Source: Syncephalis fuscata (taxonomy: Eukaryota; Zoopagomycota; Zoopagomycetes; Zoopagales; Piptocephalidaceae). Taken from it: DNA of 64,000 bases. The stretch covers positions 186,001-250,000 of the forward strand of contig JAHLTZ010000028.1 of assembly GCA_025786725.1 (NCBI GenBank), given 5' to 3'. The translations under genes were made by a program, and so were the position numbers. Numbering within the stretch: the first letter of the stretch is position 1; every line of letters begins with the position of its first letter. The notes below the pieces were generated by a model, which made no database searches, had not been told where the DNA came from, and saw only the letters and a list, made by a program, of their open reading frames with translations. Of this stretch, positions 51,239 to 63,408 are shown in pieces.

Positions 51239-53276
51239 TTATAACATGTATGCTTCGTATAAGCCGCCGTCAGTCACACCAATTCGACAAACGACGGTAC
51301 TTGATACGTGATATTTAGAGCGGGTTTCTTCTGAATTGTCTTCTGCGATTAATGCCGATTCTCTTTCAATGGGAACTAACGGCATAATTTCTTCGCTGCT
51401 GGTTTCCTCGCTGATTCTTTCCTCGCTGATTCTTTCCTCGCTGCTTGAAAGTGGTGTACTAGAAATACATTTTGCTGCTTTGTAGCTAAAACCAGTATTT
51501 GCATCAATAAAGCGACTTTCTCCATTTGCCCCATCAAGTACTGCAAATAGAGAGCCAAGAAAAGGAGTAATTCTTTTGTAAGATTGGCAAGAAATGGAAC
51601 GTAGCGTATTTCCAGTTTGAGCATCCAGCACTTCGAATGCTTCAAAATTATGGACCACAATCATCTTCTCACTGTATAGTTTTGTAATTTTATAACTATA
51701 TATATCCCGGGTCCATAATATATGTCCGTCCTGGCGGCCGACGATTGGTGATAGTTGGTCGTAATCTTTAAAGTCGTGTAATGATGTTGGTAGATTATCC
51801 GATGGATGTTCCTTTAATACGAACAACGACAAAGAAGCGGTAAATGTTAGGTCGTTAATACGTTGTAAACTATCATCTTCCTCGTATACTATGACTAAAC
51901 ACATTTTAGTAGTATATATTTCAGTCTTAACGGTAAGTTTGGGACGATATGGAATCAAAATGTTTCCATATGACAATGGTTTATACCAAAACTGATCATA
52001 CAGTGTATCAAACAAGTACCAACGGAGGCGCTGTGATCGAGTATTGACAGCTTCTACAACCCCTGGTACTACACTCCATAACAAAAACTGGCATCGGTTG
52101 CGAGAAGCAAACTGGATGCTAACAGATGACGGATTCTTGAATATAATTGGAATTGTTATCCAACAACTTTGGCTTACATTAAATACACCAAATTTATGCG
52201 ATTGTCGTGCATCGGTTGTACGTAAAATCATCCAGTCCTTATGAATGGCCTCCAGTTCAGGCCTTTTTTCTAGGCTGGCTTCAGCATTACCACCTAGATA
52301 AATAAGGCTGGGACGCATTCTCCCAGTATACGGCCATACAATAATGGCATGTCGACCGCAAATGCCTCGTTCCTTTGAAGGTGTAGGAACCAATGAACTT
52401 GTAGAAGCTTCACCAAAAGCAGAATAAACCTTAAGCCCTTTATTGGTGTTTAGCTTTCTCATTGCATTTGTATCTACTGTTTTTAATAACATTAGAAATT
52501 ATTATTATAGTGATTAATATTAATTAGCATTACTTACATACTGGGTCGCCAAATAGTACAGATTCTATATCAGCGTATGTATTGATATACAGCTGAGCCA
52601 CAGCAAATCGGGTTGTTCCATAAACGGAGTAAATGGAAGGCTTGTCACCAAGTAATCTTGGCAAAACATTGGTTAATTCTTGTTGAGCCATTATCTTACT
52701 TTGCCCATCATTTTCGCTGATCATATAATGGGCAATTGACCACACTTTTGCCTTTTCTTGATCCCATATCAATGCATTCCAGGGATTTAAATTGACTATT
52801 TCTAGTCGACGACCTTTTCTGACCGATAAATCACATTCTTGTCTGTTGAATCTGCCTATCATCAAGTTGTGCTCCGTCTTCTTGCGTCGTAAATACGCAC
52901 GAAACCATGAAACGGTTTCAAGGCGGGGAATTAATGATTCATCATTAGCATCATTGCCGGTAGTGGCTTCAGCAGATGGTGATCGCTTTCGTTTCTTCTT
53001 ATTTTCACCTGGCACAAGTGGATCTGATTCCGATGTAGAATCAGAAAGCCAAATGAACCATCTCATCCACTCTTGTTCACGTGGATCTCCCAAACAAAAG
53101 TTATCCACGTACTTTTGTTTCCAGGGACTAGAATAGACAGATATCGTTTGATAAACTGTTCTACAAGTTCTTGCAAACGCCACAATTTGTAGCTCATCCA
53201 TATGGCTACATAATTCTAGTATGATGTCAGGAGTTTCCAAAATGCGCTCAATGTTGTTATTGATGTTTGATGACAT
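51239..53276 (-). CDS. F-box protein with a beta-propeller-like C-terminus
   Basis: Exons 53276-52538 and 52476-51239 (658 codons). The N-terminus has an F-box-like motif, ETPDIILELCSHMDELQIVA then FARTCRTVYQTIS, as used to dock on Skp1 of SCF ubiquitin ligases. A basic patch (NKKKRKRSPS) follows. The C-terminal half has repeated hydrophobic strands with Trp pairs, suggesting a WD/kelch-like or atypical propeller, but no canonical repeat was recognised. The tail has ISEERISEETSSEE repeats. The start at 53276 was preferred over the upstream in-frame ATG at 53435, whose 53 residues are hydrophobic and probably leader sequence. No frame break. The substrate is unknown. Confidence 0.75.
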
Positions 53277-53482
53277 TTTGAGTAAAATTGATTTAAAAAA
53301 CTTTGTTATTTGATAAACAAATAAAGCAATAGCAGTGGATATAGATATTTGAATAATTGGAAGTGTAAAGATTTGGATAACTGCAAAGTAATTTACTTTA
53401 TTTATAGTATGATGGCAACATAATTGCGTATGCATATTGAAGCTCTGTGAATATTGTTCTGATTTATCTATAAATAGTATGC

Positions 53483-53633
53483 CATTGTTCTTTCTTGTTT
53501 GTCAATAGACTGCATATTGTAGTGGCATTGCTCTTTCTTGTTGGTCAATCGATTGCATATTGTAGTGACATTGTTCTTTCTTGTTTGTCAATGGACTGCA
53601 GATTGCAGTGATATTATTCTTGCTTGTTTGTGA
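53483..53633. repeat. 43-bp tandem repeat, ~3.5 copies, upstream of the F-box gene
   Basis: Copies start at 53483, 53526, 53569 and 53612, exactly 43 bp apart, with consensus CATTGTTCTTTCTTGTTTGT and then CAATNGACTGCATATTGTAG. It lies 200-350 bp upstream of the F-box start. Confidence 0.85.
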
Positions 53634-54631
53634 TATTACTATATTTGGTAATTATAAATTATTAAACTTTTCACGCTCAATAGTCAGATCTACACACTTT
53701 TTAGCATATTCTAAGCGCCTTTTTATTACGCAAAGAACAATAATGTATCCGATTACTTTTATTATCTGTAAATAGTATCTAAGTTCTTTTAACTCATATT
53801 TTGCGTATTTACATATGCCTATAACTTTTATTGTATTTTTATAGTATCATTATGATTTATGCAAATAATATTAACTATTTAGTAAGCTAATTTTTTATTC
53901 ATTTCTATTATTGTTATTAAACACGCTATATTTTTACAGTTATTTATGCTTTATCAGTGTATAACATTATAATATACGCTAATTTATTATAGATTGGATG
54001 TGTGCTATTTAGAGTCGCTGTCCATTTGGCTCTGGCTCTACTATTAATAAACTTTTACTTATGTTATTTATTTTGCTTATTGAGTTATATTGATAGAACA
54101 AATAATACAGATGTGTTGTTACAATTCTGACATTATAGCTATACTGCTATAATATTATGATTAGAAATTATATTTTGTGCCAAATAATTTTTATTATTTT
54201 AACACATTCGTTATTATATTAAATATATATCCATGATAATAAGTGTTTTTTGGGATATAAATGACTTTTTATTATATTTAATTAATTTTTAATACATTCG
54301 CTATTATACTGAATATATGTTGTATAATAATGAGTACTTTTGGGTGTAAATGACTTTTATTCATTTACTATTATTCTGTTCTATGATGTATTGACATGTT
54401 GGATAGATTGACTTTTATTATTTACACTCTGCTTGTTAATAAATTAAACTCGCTGTTTATAAATATTGACTAACAGGCTCACATCTCACAATTTACGTCA
54501 CTACACTTTCTTTTTCTTTCTTCACACTTGACAGCATATACCATTGCATATACTTGTACACTCCATATATACTAATTAGATAGTGTCAGTAGTTGACTGA
54601 TTACTAGCTAGATACAAACACCTTCTACACT
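53634..54631. repeat. AT-rich region with MITE-family relics
   Basis: 54012-54050 (GTCGCTGTCCATTTGGCTCT) is the reverse complement of interior sequence of the element at 50.0-51.0 kb. Further blocks to ~54420 also resemble it. 54480-54610 also resembles 59060-59180 (both carry AGTGTCAGTAGTTGACTGAT). Confidence 0.5.
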
Positions 54632-55079
54632 ATGTACTTGCATTGCTCTTTTGCAATTGCCTTCATTATTCCGATCATTGCGTTTGGCAGCTTTATTGAC
54701 ACGGTAAGTGCATTCCTGGCTTGTTTTTATGTTATTTTGAGCATATGCTGTTAAATTCTCGTTGTCTGCTTTGTTTTTACGATGGAGTGCAATTGCAGTT
54801 TATCTAACAGCAACTCTGCAATCTCAACAAAGGCAGTGGGATCTACTACTGTTGAGGCTGCTTAAACTGCTGTTAATACGATCTGCCATGGCGATCTATA
54901 GCAAAACAGAGTATACAGTGTTTTTGGCAGCATATAGCCATCGTAGTCATCATGGACAGCTGCTGTATGCGCACAGCAGCAACAGTATAGAAAGCTTTGC
55001 TAGTATAGTCACTGAGCAAGTTTTCAGCACCAGTACAGCAGTGCGCTCTGCCACTGTTGATAGTGTTGTATTTATATAG
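54632..55079 (+). CDS. Small secreted protein candidate
   Basis: Exon 1 (54632-54703) encodes a clear signal peptide (MYLHCSFAIAFIIPIIAFGS), followed by a good donor (GTAAGT). The acceptor at 54798 (AATTGCAG) leads to a frame that is open to 55079 only if one G is restored at the exon 1 end. Without it the reading ends quickly. No homology recognised. The flanking promoter sequence (54480-54610) has a copy at 59.1 kb that lacks this exon. Could be an orphan effector or a decayed gene. Confidence 0.35.
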
Positions 55080-56178
55080 CTCTAACACGATAGCAGCGGT
55101 GGTTATATGCACTGCTAACTTCCCACCGATTGTTTTCTTTGTTATATATTGTATTATCTTACACTTCAAACATGCGTCATTTCTTTAGATTCTCAAGTAA
55201 ATCTTGCTACAGTTTATTGAATCTAGTATGCATTCATTAAACATAAACGATATCATGCAAAATATATCTGTATATTTCTATAGAATATTAAAGTATTCTT
55301 TTTACGCACTTTACAGAATAAAATAAAACTATACAGCCTTACAATAGCCATTTACTGTATATTGTGCGTGTATTAGCTAAACGTGTAAATATGCTAGCAA
55401 TACTCATAAATATTAATCTAATGGATTGTCAATTTTGCTTTTAATAGTAAATATAAATTGACAAATGCTATCTGTAATTCCTTTTATATTAAAAATGTAG
55501 GTTTAAATTATGTCTCCAAAAGTCTTCTTATTTGTCTTTATTTAGTATTAACCAATGTAAATATAATTGAATAATCAAAGAAAGTGTGTAATACTAACAA
55601 CAAAAGTATAGTATTTATTTATACGTTTAAGTGAGTGAAATAAGCGCATTGCTTTGACGCTTATAATAAATGCAGCTAATGATAAACAGACACCCTTTAT
55701 TAGTGGTATGTGACCAGTATATAGTACAGTGATGTACAGTAGAATGAATATATAGTAATAGGCATGAGTTGCGGTGTGGGTGTTACAATATATAACGCAA
55801 TAGGCTAACTGAATGAAGTGTACTGAAAACTACAATGAATAGAATGTTTTTATCATATAATAGAATAAAATGAATGAATAGAAAATATTGTATGTTTTAG
55901 CAGTTGACAAAATATACTATATAAAATACTCATATCTACAATATTTAGAAACAAACAAAAATGTCGGTAGTATCGTTATAGTACTAGTCAATAAACTATT
56001 CGACAGCATTCTACTCCAAGAGCTATCGTCGGATGATGCCGTATCTGGTAAATACCAACAACAACTATAATTGATATGTCAGTGTAACAATTGTTGCATA
56101 ATGTTTCAACAACAATCAATCAAGTACCCCTAAATGCTTACTGTCAAATATTATACAAAATAGTTTTAACGAGTTGCC
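55080..56178. other. AT-rich gene-free stretch
   Basis: No supported gene. 55680-55880 resembles the AT-rich interior of the MITE-like element in style (GAATGAATA-type runs), but I could not align it confidently. Confidence 0.4.
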
Positions 56179-56451
56179 TTAGCATAATGTTGACTCGGCA
56201 AATGAATTGCAATTACCATTAATAGGATTATCTGTTGGATTGTATGTAATTGCAATATCTGCACGGCGCAATAAGGGCTCATTAAAACCATGATTACACA
56301 TGTACTGGCCAAAGCCGGGTGTTGAATCAAAGTATATGTAATAGTGTAATGGTGATTTTTGTCTATTAAACATTGTATTATTAAAACTAGTATTTAGATT
56401 AAACAGTATCAATAGTATCGAAAACCAGTATATATTGGGCGCCTTAGGCAT
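56179..56451 (-). CDS. Small secreted protein candidate, 90 residues
   Basis: ATG at 56451 opens a frame beginning with a hydrophobic leader (IYWFSILLILFNLNTSF), then a mature part with four Cys (MCNHGF, GNCNSF, TLC end). No homology recognised. It has no introns. Length, leader and Cys content fit secreted effector-like proteins of fungi, but chance ORFs of this size exist in AT-rich DNA. Confidence 0.4.
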   Translation of the reverse strand: MPKAPNIYWFSILLILFNLNTSFNNTMFNRQKSPLHYYIYFDSTPGFGQYMCNHGFNEPLLRRADIAITYNPTDNPINGNCNSFAESTLC

Positions 56452-57494
56452 GCCATGAACAAATTATTATTTTAATGACTATTGCGTTGTTTGATACAAT
56501 TATGGATGCTTGGTAGATTGTCGAATTGGCTATTTTGAATATGCATGATGACTGGTTTCCCCTAGCTCACGGCATTGAAAGTTGCTAAAGCGTGAGTTGG
56601 TTTACAGTACACGCACAATTAGCGTGATACTATGTTTTAAACGCAAAACAAGACCACACTAATTATTTAATTTCAACGTTTATGTCTCATCTTGCAACAA
56701 TATTTTCACAAAAAGTTGGTTACCACGCTCTATAGCTTGTTTAAGCCAATGCCATTCAAAGAAATTGCTATGAATTACACAAGCCTTTTGTCTTCAACTG
56801 TAGGGGTATCTATATACTATTCAAAGCTATTACCTTTGTTCTATTGCTATTGAATCTGAACTAGTATAAAATAAAGTAATAGCTCACTGTTATATATTAA
56901 TTATTGTGGACTAATATCGTGTTTAAATATCAACAGAGTATGTAAAATCAAAGTCAATGATGCAAGTGTAGACGGCAGCAAATGTTGCCGTTTAGCCAGT
57001 ACATGTGAATAGATTTCAGCTAGAATGGGCCTGAACTTTGGGGGGCGATGTCCCGTTACATTGAACATTTATGGAACATAAGCTGATAATAAAAATGTTA
57101 CACAATATAGTAACAAATACAGGTATGCGATGTATGGTATGTGCGTGTTCCAGATACGTTGTCCATTGAACTGGGTACATGCCAACTTACTGGGCTATTT
57201 TTTTGGATGTTGTTTATTGGTATCCGTGACTTAAGCCAGAATAGAAATTTAGAAGTTTGATGCTATAAAAGTTCAAGCAAATAACCAGGTTTATCTTGAT
57301 CTATATTCATACTTTATTCTCTATTACCTCAGCTTCTTCCTCAATCACCAAGTGCAATTTATTTCTCGATAAATAACAGTTAGCTACCTCTTTTTTGTTA
57401 CAGTTTGCTATTACATTACTAGCTCATATAGTATCGCACACTTTTGGCGTCACTCTTTACGAGACAATACTTTTTTATAAACAACTATACCACC
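56452..57494. other. Upstream region of the second 7-TM gene
   Basis: AT-rich, no gene. A TTTTTTGTTACAG/CT-rich leader immediately precedes the ATG, in a CACCATG context, at 57495. Confidence 0.5.
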
Positions 57495-58658
57495 ATGTCA
57501 GATGATTCCAATTCAGATTCCTTTGATAATGTGACTCCAGAGGAACTTTTTTTACGTAAAGCTGAACCGGCCAGGGACATTATATTCACAATTATACTTT
57601 TTGGCTTTGGCTGTCTCCATCTTTGGCGCTATAACCAGACAAACACTAAGTATCATGGCATGATGATCGGCTCTATATTTGTTGCCATGGTTGGCTTTGG
57701 TATGCGTATTGGCGGTGCATATAATTTTGATTTTATGGTCTACTATTACTCTTCATTTATATTAGCTTTTTCAGAATGGATGATTAAAGTGATTGTTGCT
57801 TATCTAATGATAGTATGGTAAGTTATCTTTTCTTTTTTCCTTTATTTAATTAGCACCCATCTACTCGACATTGTATTGACATTATAATAACACAACTAAT
57901 TGAATTTGTACAATAGGAGTCGTTCCATGGGAAAGGCAATTGCCCAAAAAGCTCAATCAATATATCGATTTGGTGTCGGCGGAATAATTGCCTATAGCAT
58001 TGGCTTTACTTTGTGGATTGTCGGCTATCTCCTTTTACTAAAGTCTACTACTTTATCGTCTGATAAAACAGCAAAAACTATAGCGAAATTTGGTGATAGT
58101 GTAAACATGACCTTTAACCTCCTTTCAGTCTGTCTGTTTATTTGGCAATTTGTGGCAACTAAAAATGATGGCGTTCCAGGATTAGGCTTTAAGCGTAGAC
58201 AGCTGCTCGTATTAGCAGCTCATTGCATTTTAATATTTGCATCTGATCTGAGCTACACTCTTGGATCCATTATGGCCGGATATATATTTTTTATTCTTGT
58301 TTTGGGTGTCGGTATCTATACACGTAAAGCTTTAACAGGATTTGATAAAGAGCCTGATCTTACCAGTTGCATGCCTATTGTTATACCCACCGTCGCTTAT
58401 GGTCAGCAAACGGTAAATATGGCAGTTAATCCTAGTATGGTGTTTATGCAGCCTGTACACATGGAGCATCCTGTTGTTTATCAACACCACGTCGGCACTG
58501 AAGAAGCCAATGCAACTACTCCAGCTATTTATACTAATGTGCAAACTGCCGATTCTTCCGAATCTAACACTTCACCATTTAGCGATGATCATGCATTTGT
58601 GGTTGAAGATTCAGCCTTAAATCCAAATCCATATGCTGCACCTTATCCACAAGAATAA
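57495..58658 (+). CDS. Seven-transmembrane protein, paralogue of the gene at 3.2 kb
   Basis: Exons 57495-57817 and 57917-58658, intact. An acidic/Ser-rich N-terminus (DDSNSDSFDNVTPEE) precedes seven hydrophobic helices (starting DIIFTIILFGFGCLHLW) and a ~100-residue Pro/Thr/Asn/Gln-rich cytosolic tail ending NPYAAPYPQE. The single intron splits a Trp codon (TG|G) before SRSM, the same place and phase as intron 2 of the gene at 3.2 kb. The topology resembles a G-protein-coupled receptor with a long C-terminal tail, but I cannot name a receptor class. Function unknown. Confidence 0.8.
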
Positions 58659-61600
58659 CTGATTTCGAGGCTATTTATGATATATTCGTATTTCATTAAC
58701 ATTGGTTAATTTAAATGAATAAACAATAAGAGGCAGCAGTTTAGTATAAAAATGTCTATTGAAAGTGTACGCTTTTGCTCAGAGCTTTGCCCTATTATGC
58801 TTTATTTGTAACTATTGTCTGTTCAAATCCAGCTTTACTATTTATGAATTTGTGTTGTTTTGCTCATCAAGTCATACGCAGCGATAGAACAAACTATATT
58901 GTAAATAACATTGCAGTATAAGGAAAATGAAATACGAAAATAAATAATATATGTATACTAAATACTAAATCTATAATAATGAGTATTTATATCATTTTAT
59001 TATTTTACTTTGCATGTTATAAAAGCAGTCTACCAATTGCATAGTGTATGATTTATTTCATAACTTCCTTTTTCTCTTTTTTACACTTGATAACATTTAT
59101 CGATTGCACACAATTATGCATTTTATATGCTATTTAGATAGTGTCAGTAGTTGACTGATTAATAGTTAGGTGCGAACACATTTTACATTACTCTTTTGTA
59201 ATTTGACCTTTTTTGTTGATTGTATTCATGTTGCTATAATTTGAATCAAATAATAAACATTTTAAAAGAAATCAATCATACTAACAAGATAAATAATATC
59301 GTGTAAGTACCATACTCATACTCTACATTATATTTATCATAATAATGCTATTTTATCATATATTCTCACTTTTTCAATTGCACGTTGTCCATTCGTTATA
59401 TTGTATATCAATATACCGTCTATTGATTACATGCCATCAGTAAAACTATTTGCTCATTACTAGCTGCATTTAATGCAAATACCAGTTTATTTTGTTCATA
59501 AACACTATAACTCCATCATTGGTATTCGTGCATTTCCATTGCTTAATTGTACCATTCTATGTTACTTTATTCTTTATTGCCTATACTTCATTTAGCGATT
59601 TGATTTCTATTGCAAAATAACTATACTGTATTTTATTTATTTGTTAAATAGAGTTATTTTTTTACAAATATTAAATAATTTATTTATTTGATGTGCTTTG
59701 GAGGTCAAATGACTAACATTTAATAGCATCCAATCTATTGAACATGATGATGAGTGGTAAATGATATCAACCATCAAATACTCGTTAGCCATGCTCTATT
59801 TAAAACCATTGTTTGTTTAACGCTGGCTTTATTTATTATAAAAGTTGACTTATTTTACTTAGATGGAGGCAATGTAATTTCAACATCAGTATTTATGTAT
59901 TTTCTTTTGCCTAGTCATTTCGCTCTGTAATATTCTTTATTTTATTAATTAGACTTTATGTATTTACAGTAGAAATAAAGCAATCGAAACTATATCGATT
60001 CAAACGCACAATCCACGTTAAATCAAATGCCATTCATTGATTATATCACAGTGTAACGAACATAGTAAAATATTGAATTGATCACGCTGCGATAATGGCT
60101 GGTCACACACACACACACACACTCGCCATTGATACTCGAAACAGGTACTGCTTTACCATGATGCATACAATACATACACGTAGAAATGTGAACGAACAAA
60201 TGAATTAATGAAGGCGAGAACGGGCAACAGAGGGCCAAGCGAAGGGACGGACAAGCATCATGCGTACAATGACTGCAGTTTACTTTTCTGCGATAGGTGC
60301 TTTTCCGGTCTATGCATCCTACGACTCTAGTGCATACCATTATTATCTATAATAGTGCGTGCAAAGGATAGCTTACTGCAGCACCACGTTGTGGTACAGT
60401 TGGATGGATGAGTTGGCGGATATTAGTGTAGAAGTGGTATAGCTTTTTGCTTTGTCTATGTGACCAATAACACAATGCTGCCACACATCCTATCACTTTA
60501 TATGGATTGTTACCGAAAAGCGTGAATTAATGCATGAAACGACAAGTAACATTGCACGGCAGCCCGAGTCAAAATGACCTGCACAGTGATAACAGCAACA
60601 GTGCCAATAGCAATAACGACTGTGCTTGCTCACCGACCATGCATGCATGCATTAGGCAGACAGACAGACAGACAAGCAGATATTCATGCACACACACACA
60701 TACAATGTCATCTATTAAAATGGACACCTATGACTTGTGCTACGAATTACGTCTATTCTATTGCCGTTTCGTCGTTGATTATCGCCGTCCATCTCACGTT
60801 TATTGTTTGTTGACTGATCTTTTTTCACTCACCCATATCCAACTATTGAATTTCTTTGTTTGGACAACCTGTCTGCTTGCCTGTTTGTCCGTCCGCCAGT
60901 TATCAATTTGCTATCTACCTGTTGTTTGTCTATATGTCGGTTGTAGCGCGACGGCTCTGTGTATAGTATTGCTATTTCGATTTCACCGGCTTTTTTCCTT
61001 TGATCTTTGCGACGATACCGCACACCACCACACTCTTTTTGCTCCCTTCTATTATTGTTATACTATTTCACTGGTTACTGCGATTTGCGAGTTTATCCCA
61101 TCAGTTGGTAAGTTTACAAGTGGGACTGTGTATACTGCTGCTACTATCGTTGCTATGTCTGCTTGGTAAATTCTTCCACTGTATTTTGGTCTGCAGCCAA
61201 GTTGGTGGTACAGCATCAATGGATGGATTCGAATTTTCCGCTCCAATGATTTCTACACTGAATGAAGTCATCCCCTCTCTTAGCTCATTAGCCTTTCTTA
61301 ATCCTTCTACAGTGTTAAAAGTATTTATTGAACGATAAAGCAAGTGAACCAAAAGAAAGATCTCTACCGCATAAAGTGGATATCTATCGATGGTTCATAT
61401 GACACTTATAACTCCTTTATATTACGTGCATATCATATGTAGCATACCTATTATATCATATCATATTTATCTTTTGCATTATTAAAGCATTATATATTAT
61501 GGAAATCATTTAATAATCATATTTATTATGTGACTAAATGATAAACCTTTTTAATGCACTATTAGTAATCAGCTGATAATAATAATAATGATAGCGATAT

Positions 61601-63408
61601 GGATCGGTTAAGCAGTGCCGATCTGCGCTCTTATTTTACCGCCTCCCTTTCATATGATCTATCCATGCCTATTAGATGACCATCATAATTGCCATGTCGT
61701 CATCGTCTATTCTACACGGACGCTCAGGTGGCCCATTCTCGATGTCAGGTGGTCTAAATTCGCCCATTTCTTTATCCATTTGTGTACGGTGTGATCATGA
61801 TGGATTGAATGATAGAAAAGCGATATCTCTTTCTTTCCAACGTATGTGTACATATTCTTCTCTGCTTGTCCATCTATCTATCTTGCTCCATCTTGGTCTA
61901 TTCTGCATTTATTGATCTGCAACGGCAGTAATAAACAACAGCAACAATCGCAGCAATAGCAACGGCAACGACAATAATCGACGCTATCTCTGTACATCCC
62001 CTTTTGTTCTACGATTCACATCTTTCTCTTTCGCTCCTTCTTTCTATTCTTTTGTCAGTTGCTCTTTTGCGACTTCATCTCGTCACTGACTGTTCATATT
62101 TGTTCCTGCTCTGCTTCTCAGTAGTAGGAATTATTTGATGCTGGTCCAGTCATACTGAACATATCGTGTTTCTTTTACTTCTTCATTATTGTTTTTTGTT
62201 GTTGTCACTTTTGCTTTGCATATCAAACTCCATTCTATCTTTTTTGGCACACTTGCTTCTCTTGTTTCAGCATTGTTGAAGAACCGTAATTATTCGTTGT
62301 TGTATAGTTCACGTGTGTGATATTCAATACTGTTTAGTTTCTAGTGGTCATTACGTTCTCCGCTTTTAGCCATTCTTTACTCGCTCTCACTCACTCACCA
62401 CTCATTTATTTCTTTCAACTCCGATCCCCAGCCTTACTTACTCCTCCTTCATTCTCGCTCTCCTCACTCGCTCACTCTCCCACCTACGTTCTCTCCTCAC
62501 TCTCCTTTCCTATTCCTATCTCATATTCTCGTCATATTTCACTCTATTCACTTACCAATTTCTCTGACCTCTACTTTATCCATAACCGGTGTAAGTTTAT
62601 TATCGGTGTTTTTAGTCTTAGTGGCCAGCATAGGTGGGCAAACTCTTCTTTTTTCCTTACCTTTATTCACTTCTACGCCCACACTCTTTTATTCGTCATT
62701 GTTTGTGCCTCTTTGCTTGCTTGTCTGCTTGCTTGTCTGCCATCACTTGTACCGACACCGTTGCCTATCATCTCTTAGTCCTAGCGACGTGTGCGCCCTT
62801 TTGTTGCCGCTGTCGTTTTCACCTGTTGTTTTCACCGCTTTCCTCTTGTTGCTTCTTCATTTGAGCTTACGTTTAGGTTTGCGGCAACGATCGTTCATCT
62901 GAAGACCCAAGGTGTGTTGTTCACTTTACGATACATACATAAGTCGTGTGCAAAGAATGCGCATGCGTACATCGTCCAACAACGCTGAACGATTCTGTGT
63001 AGTGCACAGACACGGGTGTGTGTATGCATGATATATTACTAACACATGGTTGTTTATATAGGTCGTTTGAATATTTTTATTATTATTTGCTATCTAGTGT
63101 TTGCGGCAATATTGACTAGCGTATAGGCTACGTTAGCGCTACTGTCGTCAACTTATCTTTTATTTCTTTATCTTTTTGCTTTGTGGAGTATTCTAGCAGA
63201 TTGCTGGCTGGTCTATTTCGCTCCAACCGTAATCTTTCAAGTATATTCCTTGGCAGCTGTGCTGACGCTTTTATCTAATTTCATATTTCCACTGTTTATT
63301 TGAACAAGTTACATACGCTGTTGTATAGGCATTTTGTGCTTTCCTCATACTTTTGCATTTCCTGCTTGATTTCAATAGCGTTTAAGTGTTTATACGGACT
63401 TTATCATC
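58659..63408. other. Long intergenic / leader region
   Basis: 58.7-60.3 kb is AT-rich with one MITE-type terminus (59701-59786). 60.3-61.4 kb has several open frames on both strands with hydrophobic, low-complexity content; none shows a domain or consistent splice structure. 61.6-63.4 kb is rich in CT/CA, ACTC and TTGC-type simple sequence and looks like a long promoter/5' leader of the gene at 63409. An SSR (AC tract) lies at 60103-60123. Confidence 0.4.
59701..59786. repeat. Single terminus of the MITE-like family
   Basis: GAGGTCAAATGACTAACATTT...TCTATTGAACATGATGATGAGTGG...CATCAAATACTCG matches the left terminus at 50016-50105 with many differences. No matching right terminus was seen nearby. 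Confidence 0.65.

Noticed and set aside
58820-58840. GTTCAAATCC, similar to a tRNA B box
   Set aside because: No matching A box, acceptor stem or cloverleaf in the surrounding ~90 bases.
60534-61169. 211-codon open frame on the plus strand
   Set aside because: It runs through CAGA and CACA simple repeats and Cys/Leu-rich low-complexity sequence. Overlapping frames on both strands are equally open. A short stretch at 61200-61338 (GGTASMDGFEFSAPMI) looks more protein-like but could not be linked to a gene.
62344-62902. Overlapping Ser/Leu-rich ORFs
   Set aside because: Produced by CT-rich simple sequence in all three frames; better explained as leader or promoter.
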